Under the pieces are notes generated by a model. It was not told the origin of the DNA. It saw nothing but the letters and a program-made list of their open reading frames with translations, and searched no databases. From NCBI GenBank assembly GCA_963575745.1, contig CAUYUJ010019949.1:62001-126000 (forward strand): 64,000 nucleotides of DNA, in the 5' to 3' direction. This DNA comes from Prorocentrum cordatum. Lineage: Eukaryota; Sar; Dinophyceae; Prorocentrales; Prorocentraceae. Position 1 is the stretch's first letter. Every line of letters begins with the position of its first letter. Positions 22,349-33,202 of the stretch are shown piece by piece. A program made the translations under genes and the position numbers.

Positions 22349-23112
22349 TTTGCCCTTGCCGTCAAGATCCCCCGAACTGAGGCGCAGTGTTCCGCATGTC
22401 AGATTGGCTGGGCAGATTTCGACACTCACCTGACCGCTTTCGTTTGTTCCAGCTCTTTTTTTTGCGCCCTCAGCGCCTTTTGCCTTCGTCGCCTTTCCCG
22501 AGCCCACCGCCCCCTTACTTCCTTTCCCCTCAAGTCTCGCGCATGGGTGCAAGCGGGGGGCTTCAATTACTTCCCCCGCCGAACACAGCAATCGAGGATG
22601 CATCGCCCACTCATGGCCCATAAAGATATCATTGCCGGGACCCTGCGCCCGACCCCCACTTTCACCTTCCAGTCCCCCCCCACCCCCCCTCCCTGAGACA
22701 ACCCCAGACGCGGCAGGGGTCGAGAACCCCAGCTGGGTGCTCGTGGCACCGGCGCAACAACCAGGAGAGACACAGTAGGATCCGCAAGAGCCCAGACAGC
22801 CGCGCGCACACCAAGTCCGCTGGCTCTAAGTGATCAGGCGGCAGCCGGCCTCGCGCCACCGCGAAGTACGGGGGTGGATTCCTAAGATAGGAACCCGAAC
22901 CGCCCCCGCACGCGCCTGGCTGCTAGCAGCGCCCCCCCGCCCCGCGCCAGGACACCGCGGCGCCCCAGGCGAGCGCTAGGCCACGCGGGGCGACGCGAGA
23001 GGCGGCCCAGGCAGAGGGGAAACCGGGCGCCCCCACGCCGCGGGGCTGCCCGCTTTTGGGCACCCATGGGGCTCTGGCCTTGGCGCTAACAGGCTAGATG
23101 GGGCAAGAAATA
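22349..23112. other. No gene recognised
   Basis: GC-rich unique sequence with C-rich runs. ORFs up to 135 codons have no motif. Confidence 0.45.
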
Positions 23113-23260
23113 CAGTTTTTAATACATGCTCCGCGTGCGGATCATGTATTTAAAAAAAACGCAGGGATTTAGCATTAAAACAACGATGAGTTCATGCATA
23201 AATTTACTCATATCATATATTAAAATCATGTGTTTTCAAAATCCGATGTTTTAAAAACTG
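23113..23260. mobile_element. MITE-like element, copy 1
   Basis: A 148-bp AT-rich element with perfect 10-bp terminal inverted repeats (CAGTTTTTAA at 23,113 and TTAAAAACTG ending at 23,260). It has an internal hairpin, ATACATG-TCCGC paired with GCGGA-CATGTAT, at 23,122-23,149. A related copy lies at 24,959-25,110. No target duplication was evident. Confidence 0.65.
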
Positions 23261-23554
23261 CCCAGTAGCGCGCAGCCTCCGCGCAACAGCGCTCCCGTCC
23301 GACTCGGCGGTCCATGGGCGTGCCGGCGTGGAAGGCGAGGCCACGCCCGGCACCGCGGCTGGGGGGGCAGGGCGTAGGCCGGCGAGAACAACGGGCTCGC
23401 CCCCTCAACGCCATACCCAAGTCTTTCTTTAAGAGGCCGCCGAAGACATGCCAAGAAGGTCCCATGACGACTTCGAGAAGCAGTCCAGGATGCTCCGAGG
23501 AGGCCCAAAGAAGCTAGCTAGAACTACTTGATCGCGCGCGAAGCGCACGCGATT

Positions 23555-23640
23555 GTCTGATGATGGTGATGATGATGCTGATGATGATGATGATGATGAG
23601 GAGGAGGAGGAGGAGGAGGAGGAGGAGGGGGACGAGTACA
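23555..23640. repeat. (GAT)n/(GGA)n triplet tract
   Basis: GATGAT repeats change to GGAGGA repeats. Similar GAT-then-GGA composites occur at 31,429-31,525 and, in reverse order, at 26,385-26,630. Confidence 0.9.
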
Positions 23641-23879
23641 AGGGGTAAGAGGGAAGGGGCGGTGGAAGGGGGAGGAGGAAGAGGAACTTTGCATCGCCCT
23701 TGGGCTAAGCTAAGAAAGAGTGGGAGTTGCAGGAGGAAGGAGGAAGAAGCTTGGAGCCATGTTGCAAATTTCTTGGGGTTTTATTGGTAGGGTTTTGATG
23801 CTCTTTTGGGGCTTCCAGCCATCATTGGGATTGCCCTGAGGTTTTGTGTATTCGGAAGCCCATGGGAGGCGAAAGGGTG

Positions 23880-24110
23880 AGACGACCAAAACATTGAACA
23901 ATTTCAGATTCTTAGACGATGTCGACCTTACGGGGCATCTTTGGACGGCTCTCTGGCCACTTCAGGCCGTCTTGTGGCGATCTTGGGCCCTCTTGGAAGC
24001 ATGCTGGAGGCCATCGTGCACCAAGTTGGACCAGATCCCGCGATCTTGAAGAGCAGTTTCGGCTATCTGGTGCCATCTCGGGCCATATTGGACGCTCTTA
24101 TCGCTCGTGG
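23880..24110. repeat. Dispersed piece of the GGCCATCTTGG minisatellite
   Basis: CGGGGCATCTTTGGACGGCT and following units resemble the array at 60,780-61,790. They are preceded by an AAAACATTGAACAATTTCAG stretch like that array's AT-rich spacers. Confidence 0.6.
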
Positions 24111-24599
24111 CCCCTCCGTCCGGACCTAAGGGGAAGACTTTCCCTGACGTGATGTAGGAGGAGGTCCCACGGGGAGAAAAGTTAATCCAAGAGAGAAGCC
24201 CCCCCCCGAACCACCGACGCCTTGACAGCGGGTAGAATCAGGGCCGCGCACTTCTCCGAGGCAGCTTGAGGAGGAGCGCTTGAATCCAGCAGTTAGAGAG
24301 GCTCGGGCAAGCGGAGGGTAGAAGATGGATGGGGCGGAAGGAGAGATTAGCTTGATTAGACCCAGCAACAGAGAGGGCTCCCGCCCCAGCCCAGCCCAGA
24401 GACGGAACCAAGCACTGGCATGGGCCAGGGACCCAACATTGGATTGGAGAGGCCCTACGGCGAGTGTTCCTTCCGACCCTGATGGAGCTCGGGAGGTCCC
24501 GTGGACGGCCGCGCGGGAGATCCGAGGGACGCGCGAAGAGGCAGGCCGACGAGTATATCCCAGATCGGCGTGAGGAGCACCTGGTCACTAGCTGGGGAT

Positions 24600-24724
24600 C
24601 CTCCTCGTCCTCCTCCTCGTCCTCCTCGTCCTTTGCTCCTCGTCGTCGTCGTCGTACTCCTCTTCCTCCTCCTCATCCTCCTCCTCCTCCTCCTCCTTCT
24701 CCTCCTCCTCCTCCTCCTCCTCTT
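24600..24724. repeat. (TCC)n tract
   Basis: A TCC/TCG/TCT triplet array. Confidence 0.93.
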
Positions 24725-24958
24725 GAGAGATGGGGCCGACCCCCTCAGAAGGCGGGGGTGGGGAATTCCCAGCAGCCCCCCGCGGCTTCCGAGAAGACGC
24801 CCGCGTCTTCGGAGGAGCCAAGGCTCCGCAGCGGGCCGCAGGAAGTCTCCGAGCCTCCCGCGGGGGAGGCGCGCCCCCGCTGCCGCGGGCGCGCTGCCCC
24901 CGTGGGCAGGCGCTGCTGCCGCGGGTCCTCCTCCTGTGCCCCCAATCAAACTACAGTG

Positions 24959-25110
24959 CCGTTTTTAATACATGCTCCGCGTGCGGATCATGTATAAAAA
25001 GCGCAGGGATTTCGTTTAGAAAAAACGATGGGTTCATGCATACATTCATTCATAAAGGAATCATGTATCAACAATCCTATATGCTTAGAAATCCTGTGTA
25101 TTCAAACCTG
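24959..25110. mobile_element. MITE-like element, copy 2
   Basis: In the same orientation as copy 1. The first 34 bases after the terminal position (24,961-24,994) match copy 1 exactly, including the GC-rich hairpin. The rest is diverged, with CGCAGGGATTT and ACGATG-GTTCATGCATA conserved. The right terminal repeat is degraded. Confidence 0.62.
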
Positions 25111-25249
25111 CCCTGTAAGCTTGACATCGCTCGGGCGTGTGCACGTTTTTCCTCGGCGAGGACCACCGAGAACCATCACAGGACACCCTGCGAAAAAACA
25201 CACACGCACGAGATATCGGAACATGCACGGGGCGGGGGCGTCTGAACGA

Positions 25250-25790
25250 TGGCGAGAGCCAGGCTTTGCCCCAGGGGCCTGTCTTCGTCTTGCAGAGGTT
25301 GCGCCGGCTGGCCTCTCCGGGGTTCCGTGGTTCCTGTGATGCTCGGTTCCTTGCTGCCCTCCTCGGGTGCCTCGGTCTCGCGGTTCCCTGGCTCCTCGGT
25401 CCTTGGTTTTTTTAGGCCCCTCGGTCTTTGGATTCTTGGTTCCTGACCATGGCTCCCTGGGACGTGGTTCCCTGGATCCTCGGATTCCTGGTCGGGGTTC
25501 CGTGGATCCTTGGATCCGGGATCTTGGTTCCTTGGATCCTTGGTCTTGGTTCTTTGGCTCTTTGACCTTGGTCCCTTCGTTCCTCGGCTCCTTGGTCTTG
25601 GTTCCTTCGTTCCTTGGTCTTGGCTCCTTGCTGCTTCGCTACGCAGTGCTGAGCAATGCCAGTCAACGTGACGCAATACCACTCAATGCCAAGCTGTACC
25701 AAGCAATGCCAAGCAATGTGCCAAGCAAACTGCCGAGCAATCTGCAAAGCAATATGCCAAGCAAGGCCGCGCAATGCGCTCATTGAATCG
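25250..25790. repeat. Two adjoining short-unit minisatellites
   Basis: 25,330-25,635 is built from GGTTCCTTGGATCC-like units, and 25,645-25,785 from CAATGCCAAG-like units. Both leave several frames open without coding meaning. Confidence 0.8.
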
Positions 25791-25879
25791 GAAGGTTCCC
25801 CCTATTTGGGGCTGCGCAGGGTTCATTCATCCATGATGTGGGTGCGGTTTGGGAGAGTAGTTCGCGTGGAACATGGCCT

Positions 25880-25945
25880 TCTCCTCCTGCTCCTCCTGCT
25901 CTTCCTCCTCCTCCTTCTCCTCCTCCTCCTCCTCCCCTTGGGTGG
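25880..25945. repeat. (TCC)n tract
   Basis: A short TCC array. Confidence 0.92.
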
Positions 25946-26384
25946 AAATGTAGCAGTCCCGTCCCCCGCCCTGTTTCCCGATGTTATACGGGGTGTCAGA
26001 TATGCAAGTACAAGTGGAACGCCGCTCGCGGATCACCTCATGCGTCGGTGATCGTTTTGGTGAGGCTGGAACCGCGATGGATCTATGCATATACACATAT
26101 ATAGATTGAGCTTTACTGCGAGTCATATATGTATATATACACACATATATATATATATATATGTGTTGGGAGAGAGAGAGAGAGAGTTGACGCCATGTGC
26201 CTGGCGGCCCGTCCAATCAACAAGCTTCTTCTACAGGATCGCCAGGCCGCGAGGCTGCGATTGGATCGGTCAGCGATTCTCGATTTCAATGTTGACATAG
26301 GCACTCCACTCGTATTATCTGACTCGTGAGACGGCGGCCCTTCAGGTGGCAGTCCAGTCTGGTCCCTCTGCCCCTCCCCCTGCT

Positions 26385-26540
26385 GAGGAGGAGGAGTAGT
26401 AGGAGGAGGAGGAGTAGAACATGTGGAGGAGGAGGAGGAGGAGGGGGACGAGTACAAGGGGTAGGAGGAGGGGGAGGGAGTAAGAGCAGGAGGAGGAGGA
26501 GGAGGATCACCATCATCACCATCATCAGCAGCAGCATCAC

Positions 26541-26600
<60 letters not shown>

Positions 26601-26635
26601 TATCATCGTCGTCATCATCATCAGCAGCGTGCAGA
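26385..26635. repeat. (GGA)n followed by (ATC)n
   Basis: A GGA/GTA array to about 26,510, then about 100 bp of ATC repeats. Open frames across it give poly-Ile, poly-Met or poly-Asp artefacts. Confidence 0.93.
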
Positions 26636-26809
26636 CAGACGTTGGGTCTGTATGTGTGCACATTTGTATGTGTACACCCTTTGGGCACTTGTGTGTATAC
26701 ATACATATATATATACAACTTCCTCCCTCCGAGCAGGACCCAAACAACCGATACGACCCCCGTCGATCAAGAACCCTTGTCGATCAAGAAACCTTGGGCT
26801 CATTGTCTC

Positions 26810-26935
26810 TATCCCTCTTTCTCTCTCTCACTCTAACTTTCCCCCTCTTTTTGTCTTTCCTCCCTGTCTGTCTGTCTGTCTCTCTCTCTTTCTTTCTAGC
26901 TCTCTGTCTCACTCTCTTTGTTTCCTTCAGCACGC
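26810..26935. repeat. CT-rich tract before the HAD-like gene
   Basis: A (CT)n/(GTCT)n pyrimidine tract ending in TTTCTTTCTAGCTCTC. It could be part of an intron or 5' flank of the gene that follows. Confidence 0.7.
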
Positions 26936-27014
26936 CTCCATCTTTAGTCCTACGTCTCCTCTCGCTTAGCCTTTCCATCCCCATCAGTCCGTTTCGTGCA
27001 CGTCTTGGTACTCG

Positions 27015-27739
27015 GTGCGATCCCTCGACGCTTTGGTTCGAGCCGCAGCCGTCGGCTTCCCAGGGTGCGGAGAACTTGTGCTTGCACGGGGCTTCCTACG
27101 TCCAATGTTTAGCCACCGATGGGACCGATCAGTAGGTACCAGCACTGGTTCCAATGGGTCTGCTGTTCCGCTCCTCATCCACTTGGACGTCAACAAGACC
27201 GTCATCCAGTCCGACTCGATTCAGCTGAAGAGCATCGAGGATGGAATTCGCGAGGGCATAGCCGAGCTCTTTTGGGGCGTCACGAAGAAAACTGGTGACA
27301 AGGTGACATGGGAGTGGACAGGGGCAAAGGCATCGTGCTCTCCCCCGACTGACGACATCCGCAATGTAGGCACAACTTTGCAGAATTATGCTCAGTATTG
27401 CAAAGAGGCAGTGCGTGACAAGAAAGAGCGCAAGGAGGCGACAAAGTCATTCAGCCTTCTTGATGATACTCCGGTCAAGAAAGAGATGGATAAGTTGTTG
27501 GCACTGACAATGAAGAGAATGCAGCTGCCCCCAGATATCCGGTATTCTAACGATGCTGCAATAGCGGGCCTCAAAGGCCCCACGTACAGCATGTTCCCCA
27601 GCCTTTTCCACATGGTCGCTAACCTCCAGAAGTCAAACCGCCAGTTCGCAATTATCTTTCGGTCGTTCGGCAAGGACCACGAGAAGATAAAGACAGAGTG
27701 GAATGTGTTCTGCGAGGGGAGGCACCCCATCTTTAAGAG
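27015..27739 (+). CDS. HAD-fold protein, first recognised exon
   Basis: This frame encodes the first half of a protein with the haloacid-dehalogenase fold. Residues 53-62 read LLIHLDVNKT, the HAD nucleophile motif (DxDxT) with the second Asp replaced by Asn (N60). Near the end, FAIIFRSFGKDHEKI fits motif II with its Ser. HAD members are usually phosphatases. Loss of the general acid/base Asp would argue for altered or no phosphatase activity. The middle (residues 90-170) is charged and helical, as expected for a cap. The true start is uncertain, because the first 45 residues are low-confidence and may be intron. The exon ends in AG before a GC dinucleotide at 27,740. No substrate can be named. 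Confidence 0.72.
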
Positions 27740-27852
27740 GCTTCTCTCTCCTTCTCTCTCTCTCTATCTTCCATCTCTCTCCCCTCCCCGCTTCTACACT
27801 CGCTCCTCCCTCCGCCATCCTCCGCCCGCCCTCCAGAGCCAATGTTCGACAG
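27740..27852 (+). other. GC-AG intron, 113 bp
   Basis: Removing 27,740-27,852 joins the two HAD exons in frame (…HPIFKR then LTDETGAMDG…). The intron begins GCTTCTCTC, is pyrimidine-rich and ends CGACAG. The word AGGCT spans both boundaries (27,738-27,742 and 27,851-27,855), a pattern known for dinoflagellate introns. Its length leaves remainder 2 on division by 3, which accounts for the frame change. Confidence 0.7.
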
Positions 27853-29137
27853 GCTAACTGATGAGACGGGGGCGATGGACGGCACGGTGCCTGGCGTACC
27901 GGATCGCAGAATCCACAGTTTGCACACTCTGTACAGAGACCAGCAAGGCCCGGTCTTGATGCTAGACACATTCACGAACGGTCCGGACGCGAAGTCGTGG
28001 GACAGTTGGGTCAAGTCGTCGCCCCCGCCGAAAACCGACAGTCGCGACGGGCGCGAGTATATCCGCCGGGAGCTCAAGTGCAAGACTGTCGACGGCATTT
28101 CGAACGTGCAGAAGTGGATGGGCAAGCATCTGGCCGCCCAGCAGACAACAGCGATCAAGGACGATTGGGCATGGTGGCAGTGGAAGGGTGAGACGGCTGA
28201 GGCGGGCAAGTTGCTCACATTGATTCCCAAGATCAAGTCGCACCAGGTGTTTTTCGACGACAACATCGACCACAAGGACTGCAGGATCGTAGATTGCCGT
28301 GACGAAAAAGGCGGTGCGATTCCGGCCAACACGGCTTTGAACAAGTATTGCGTCAAGGTGAATCCGGTGGAAGCCATTCTAGATAATGATTATTTCTACC
28401 GCAAGTTGCTCCACGCGCAGGGGGACAGCCTCGATGTGGGGGCTTCCATGTTGGGTTTGCAGAAGCAGTTGACAGAGGTCGAAGAGGAGAAGGCCGATTA
28501 CGCCAAGCAGGTCAACGACCTCAACCACCAGCTCAAGACGCTCATGGAAGAAAACCGACGGATGAAACTTCAGCGAAGGATCAACGTCCGGGATGAGGGC
28601 GAGCTCAGCAGCCTCCTGTCGAAGTACAAGGAGGTCGACTTGTCAATGTTCGACCAGCAGGGCTTCCGAAGCATCTCAGAGCTCTACTTTGAGCTAGAGC
28701 ATGGCCATTGTGGGCTCGAGACCACCGAGTCGGATAACATTGTCAGGGTTATCGACATGGTGTTCCTCAAGATTCATTTCAAGGACTTAATTTTGATCGA
28801 AACCCATGAGCAGGACTCGCAGCAGCGAGTGCACACTCGCAACTACTTACCTGGGATCACGGCGAACGTAAAGGAATCGAGTGCCCAGAAGGAATTGCAG
28901 AGTTGGCTGGAGAGCGGACTGGGGGTTAACCTGTCGAAGCTCATAGAGGTCGAGTCGCACCCCGTGTACGTTCCCAGCGCTTCCAACCAGCTGACAGGTG
29001 CGTCGAAGTCATACCCGATGCAGTGTGTGATTCAGCAGAGCCAGGGCACATATACCATTCCTGAGAAGGAGGTCGACCTGAACAAGGACATCCTGGCGAA
29101 GATCGGACTTCCAAATGGCAAGCACTTCACCAGTCAG
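27853..29137 (+). CDS. HAD-fold protein, second exon with coiled coil
   Basis: This continues the protein from the previous exon. KSHQVFFDDNID (28,235-28,270) matches HAD motif IV, the acidic pair that binds Mg2+, with a hydrophobic strand before it. The HAD core is therefore complete across the two exons. It is followed by a heptad-like stretch of about 45 residues (28,448-28,580, LQKQLTEVEEEKADY onward), probably a coiled coil for dimerisation. A further 180 hydrophilic residues, which I do not recognise, come next. An AG/GC boundary at 29,137 in phase 0 (…HFTSQ) is a likely donor. The open frame beyond it to 29,782 runs through CA repeats and is probably intronic. Expression and partners are unknown. 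Confidence 0.75.
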
Positions 29138-29790
29138 GCTCGCGGCGTACAAATATTCAGAACCCACCTGGGCCTGGGTATTGGTTGCCAGATACGCCTC
29201 CGTGACGACGACTCGATTTTTTTGGGAAGCGTTCCTCAGCGGTCTTCTTGTCGACCGCAAGAGTTCGTTTGTGCTGTGGTAGCCTTCGTGGCTTATCTAG
29301 TTGCAGTGTTAAGACGCGCACGTATGCAAACGCACATGCGCGCACGCGTGCACCAGCAAACGCCAGCACACCCGCGCACGTGCCCTCACACAGACACAAA
29401 CACACACACACACACACATACACACACACACGCGCATACAATCGCACACACGCGCGCACACGTGTATGCACGTGCATACGCACACACGCGCGCACAAGCG
29501 CACACATACACACACACACACACACACACGCTCAAACGAACACACCAGCGCAAACACGAACGCACACGCGCCAACTCGCACACACATACACACGCACGCA
29601 CATGCACATGCACATGCACATGCACATGCACATGTGCATGCGCATGCACATGCACATGCACATGCACATGTGCATGCACATGCACATGTGCACGCACGTG
29701 TACGCACTTGCAAACACGCGCAATCGCACGCACGCGCATTCACACGCACGCACTCGCAAACTGTCTGCCGACCGATCCGTGAGGTTCTCT
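29138..29790. repeat. CA-rich and CACATG microsatellite, probably intronic
   Basis: 29,395-29,530 is (CA)n with CG interruptions, and 29,597-29,700 is (CACATG)n. The His/Thr- and Cys-rich frames on both strands are artefacts. The preceding 29,138-29,330 is unique sequence. Confidence 0.88.
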
Positions 29791-30940
29791 GTCAAGGGTG
29801 AAAAGACACCACATCCCCAGTCGATCTCTTCACGCGCGTGGGCGTCTACGAAATAGCCCTGGCCGTTTCGATTATTTCCCTGGACGCGTGCGCTAACGGC
29901 TAAGAGCTCCCTTCGTAGGGGTCCTTACATATTGAGGGCGGTGATTCTGCCCGCTTCCACTGGGGCCCGACTCTGGGCAGGGACCCCGGACGCCGAGACC
30001 TGACCCGTCCCCCAGCCGCCCAGGAGAGGGACCTCCACGGCGGGACCATCACCAGGTTCTGGCGCTGGGACAAGAAGGCCACGTGGGAGGCGTCGGCGGG
30101 GCTCGCGGGAAAGGAGCGCGGGGCACCAAAGCCGTTTGCAGCGGCTCCCGAAGCACAGGGCCCGCATTCTCTGCACCGGACATCCCGCGGCCAGAAAGAC
30201 TGCACCCTCTCCCCGCCCATCAACCCCGGGGGCGGGCGCGGGCGGCCTGCAAAGTCTCCAAGGCTTCCGCTCGGCGCTCTTCTCGCCAGCGGGGTCGCTG
30301 CGCCGCCGTCGGGCGCTGCGTCTGGCCCGAGCTCCCCGTGGAGAGAGTCGGACTTTCTCCAAAGGGAGACGGGGGGGGGGACTCTCAGAGTCCCCTCCCT
30401 GCCTTCTCCCTTCCTCCTCCCCCGCGGGCGCCTTGGGCGGGCGGGCGGGCACCCCGCGTGCGCCCGAGATGCGAAGGCCAGCATTCGCGCCTCCTCCTCT
30501 TGCTGCGGGGGGAGTGGTAGAGACAACCAGAAATTGGGAGGAGCGACGAGGAGGAGGAGGAGGAGGAGGAGGAGGATGAGGAGGAGGAGGACCAGTGTAA
30601 ACCCCAGAGTCATCGACGATGTTGGAATAAACCCTCCCTCCAAGCTCCCTCTTCATAGACCCCTACAACGGTTCATTTCCATTGAGGGAATTGCCTCGTT
30701 GGAAGACAACCGTTTGAAGACCATGAAGCATGTCAAAACATTGTTCTCGGGATTTCAACGCCACGGATCAACCTGACTGCTGCGTCTTGACGGTCCTGAA
30801 CCTTGACAGAACGTCATTTTTGGGACTTCAGCACCGCGAATCAACAAAACTGTTGCGCCCGCATAATCCTGAATCTTTCCAACAAATAATTCCTGGTACA
30901 ATGACCATGGGAATCTGTGAAACTCTGACAAGTTCCATGA
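29791..30940. other. No gene recognised; GGA tract at 30,545-30,600
   Basis: GC-rich DNA with long open frames on both strands but no motif, then AT-richer unique sequence from 30,620. A 3' exon of the HAD-like gene could lie near 29,820 but was not identified. Confidence 0.45.
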
Positions 30941-30944
30941 ACGA

Positions 30945-31165
30945 ATGCGCGCGGCGCTAATGCGAGAGCCACAGTTTGAATATGAACCGCCCTCAATCCG
31001 TGAAGCTCGTGCAGATGTTATACACGAAGGTGCGCGGCGCTGAAGCGAGAGCCACAGTTTGAAAACCACGCGCCCTCAATCCGTTAGACTCTTGCATTTG
31101 TTCGACGAGTGTGCGCGGCGCTAAGGCGAGAGCCACATGTTGAAAACCACCTGCCTTCCATCTGT
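30945..31165. repeat. ~82-bp tandem repeat, three copies
   Basis: The units share TGCGCGGCGCTAAGGCGAGA, then CCACAGTTTGAA and CCCTCAATCCGT words. Starts are near 30,949, 31,033 and 31,114. Confidence 0.88.
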
Positions 31166-31289
31166 GAAATTGTTGTCACTTGTACAGTTTCAGAGCCAGA
31201 ACGGCGAGGAAGTCTCAGGCGAAACGCCTGGCCCGCCCTTAAATCTAGCCTCGGAGTGCTAAAGGAGAGACGTTATGTATAAGGAAAAG

Positions 31290-31427
31290 GAATGGAGGAG
31301 GAGGAAGAGGAGGAGGAGGAGGAGGGGTCGCCCGTTCAAGATCACAATAACCCCTGCCCTCCTGCCAGCTGTCTGCGGCATGTTGTCGTGGTAGGCGGGC
31401 GAGAACTGCACTGCCAGGTCACACGGC

Positions 31428-31472
<45 letters not shown>

Positions 31473-31525
31473 TTGAGGATGATGATGATGATGATGAGGA
31501 GGAGGAGGAGGAGGAGGAGGAGGTG
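31290..31525. repeat. (GGA)n and (GAT)n tracts
   Basis: GGA at 31,290-31,325, and GAT followed by GGA at 31,429-31,525, separated by unique sequence. Confidence 0.92.
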
Positions 31526-31529
31526 AGGT

Positions 31530-33064
31530 GAGGTGGACAGGAGGCCTCCCGCCATAGTGGCTCCTGCGTCTTGCAGGCGACCGCTTCTTGCCAGAGGACA
31601 CCCTGGCACCCACCGCCGCGGGCGCGCGCGAACCCCCGTAAAATGACAGAGAACGTGCTCTCTTAGCACGGGCCCCCTATTAGTATTTCGTGCCCCCTTG
31701 TCTTCCATGCAGCAAGCCCCGTACATTCCACACACTTGCTACCCTAATCGCTTCACCTCCAGCTACCAAGTGACGGCGCAGTACCACATCTCAGTGGTTT
31801 GGCGGCCCAGCCATCACAGAGGCGCAATGAATTTGGCACGCAGCACCTGTCAGGACGTCAGACTGGCCGACGCCTCACGGCACGGCTTCGGACCAACCAC
31901 GCCGACCAGGGTGGTGTTGCCTCTAGCCAGGGCCTACTTCACCGAACCGAGACAAGAGCCTATCGCGCGCCCATGGTCCACCCGTAACGTGGGGACAAGC
32001 AGGAATACTGCTCCCTAGGACCTAGGAGTGATGCGGACGAGAACGAGGGAGGGCGTCGGCCAAGGGAGGAGGAGGAGAGAGGAACCGAGTCAGGATTATG
32101 CAGGATGAACAGGAGCGAGGACTGGGACGGGGGTCTGCAGGAGTGAGGACTTGGACAAGGAGGAGTAGGAGGAGGAGGTGAATAAGGAGATTGGCAGGAT
32201 AAGGTATATGGAGAGAATAGAGGAGGGAGGAGAAAGGCTGCTAGACGCGAAGGAGGAGGGACGAGAAGTAAGATCTTGCATCCGGCTGAGATGAGAGAGG
32301 GCAACATGGATGCGGGTAGGACTGAAGAGGCAAGGGGAAGGCGTGGATGGGCAGATGGAAAACGAGTGCGACGGCGACTAGTACGGGGATCGGATGAGTG
32401 GGGCGCGGTGACGTGGAATAATATGAACAACTATTATATGGAATAGGAAGTACCAGTCGCACTGTAAACCCACAAGCACGCTCGCTGGCCAACCGTGCGC
32501 AAGAAAATACGCCATCGTCTCACCCAACCGAAGTCGGCTGGCGCTCAACATTCTCAGGGCGGAATGTGGGTGCCAGCGACAAATTCGCAAGCATGGCCTT
32601 CCAACGACGGCTCAGCAAGGATAAGGGCGAGTTGGGGCTCACCGAAGGAAGCAGCAGCGACAGTAGGGACACCCACACCCTCACCGACTCACAGTCCCCA
32701 TTCCTGCGCGGCGCCACTCAGTTCGTACCTTTTGCAGAACGGAAGACGAATCGAGGAAAGCGGAGAGAGCGAGGCAATTGGGTTGGGAGCTAAACGATCG
32801 CAGCATTGTATATAGAACCGGTTCTTGCTGTTGCCCCTCAGGGCGAACATCGTGCATGTCCCAGACGCGTGGCCGATAAACGCGTAGCCATCAGGCTCGC
32901 AAGGAGGAAGAGGAGGAGGACGAATGGTGGAGCCCCTTCCTCCGTCAGTGGGGAGGCTGGCAGTTTCCATGAGCCGCGCGCTGGACTCGTGAACATGAAC
33001 AAACAACTCCGCTCGCATTCTGCGAGCGGCACCACCTGACCACTTCTCGGGCGGCGAGGTCTAT
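31530..33064. other. No gene recognised; purine-rich stretch
   Basis: 32,020-32,340 is a degenerate GGA/GAG purine-rich region. The rest is unique. ORFs up to 156 codons lack motifs. Confidence 0.5.
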
Positions 33065-33202
33065 ACATATCCACTGCTCCCCGGCCAGGCCCATCCTGAG
33101 CTCACGAGCTGTGTATACGCCCTCCTGGCCAAGCCAGGAGGGCGTGGCGTATGCACCGCTGCTGGGTTCAGGCTGGGCCTGGCCAGGGAGCAGTGGATAT
33201 GT
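33065..33202. repeat. 138-bp near-palindrome
   Basis: The outer arms (33,066-33,093 and 33,174-33,201) are inverted copies differing at one of 28 positions, beginning CATATCCACTGCTCCC. The core is a perfect 13-bp stem, ACGCCCTCCTGGC at 33,117-33,129 pairing with 33,133-33,145, with a 3-nt loop. The sequence between core and outer arms also pairs imperfectly. It should be able to form a long hairpin or cruciform. Confidence 0.92.

Noticed and set aside
27736-27836. Alternative intron 27,736-27,836 for the HAD-like gene
   Set aside because: It restores the frame but needs an AG or GA donor. The GC donor at 27,740 with acceptor at 27,852 gives an equally good frame and matches the other introns seen.
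29138-29856. Continuation of the HAD-like ORF into His/Thr-rich sequence, and Cys/Val-rich minus ORFs
   Set aside because: They are translations of CA and CACATG microsatellites. A donor-like AG/GC at 29,137 precedes them.
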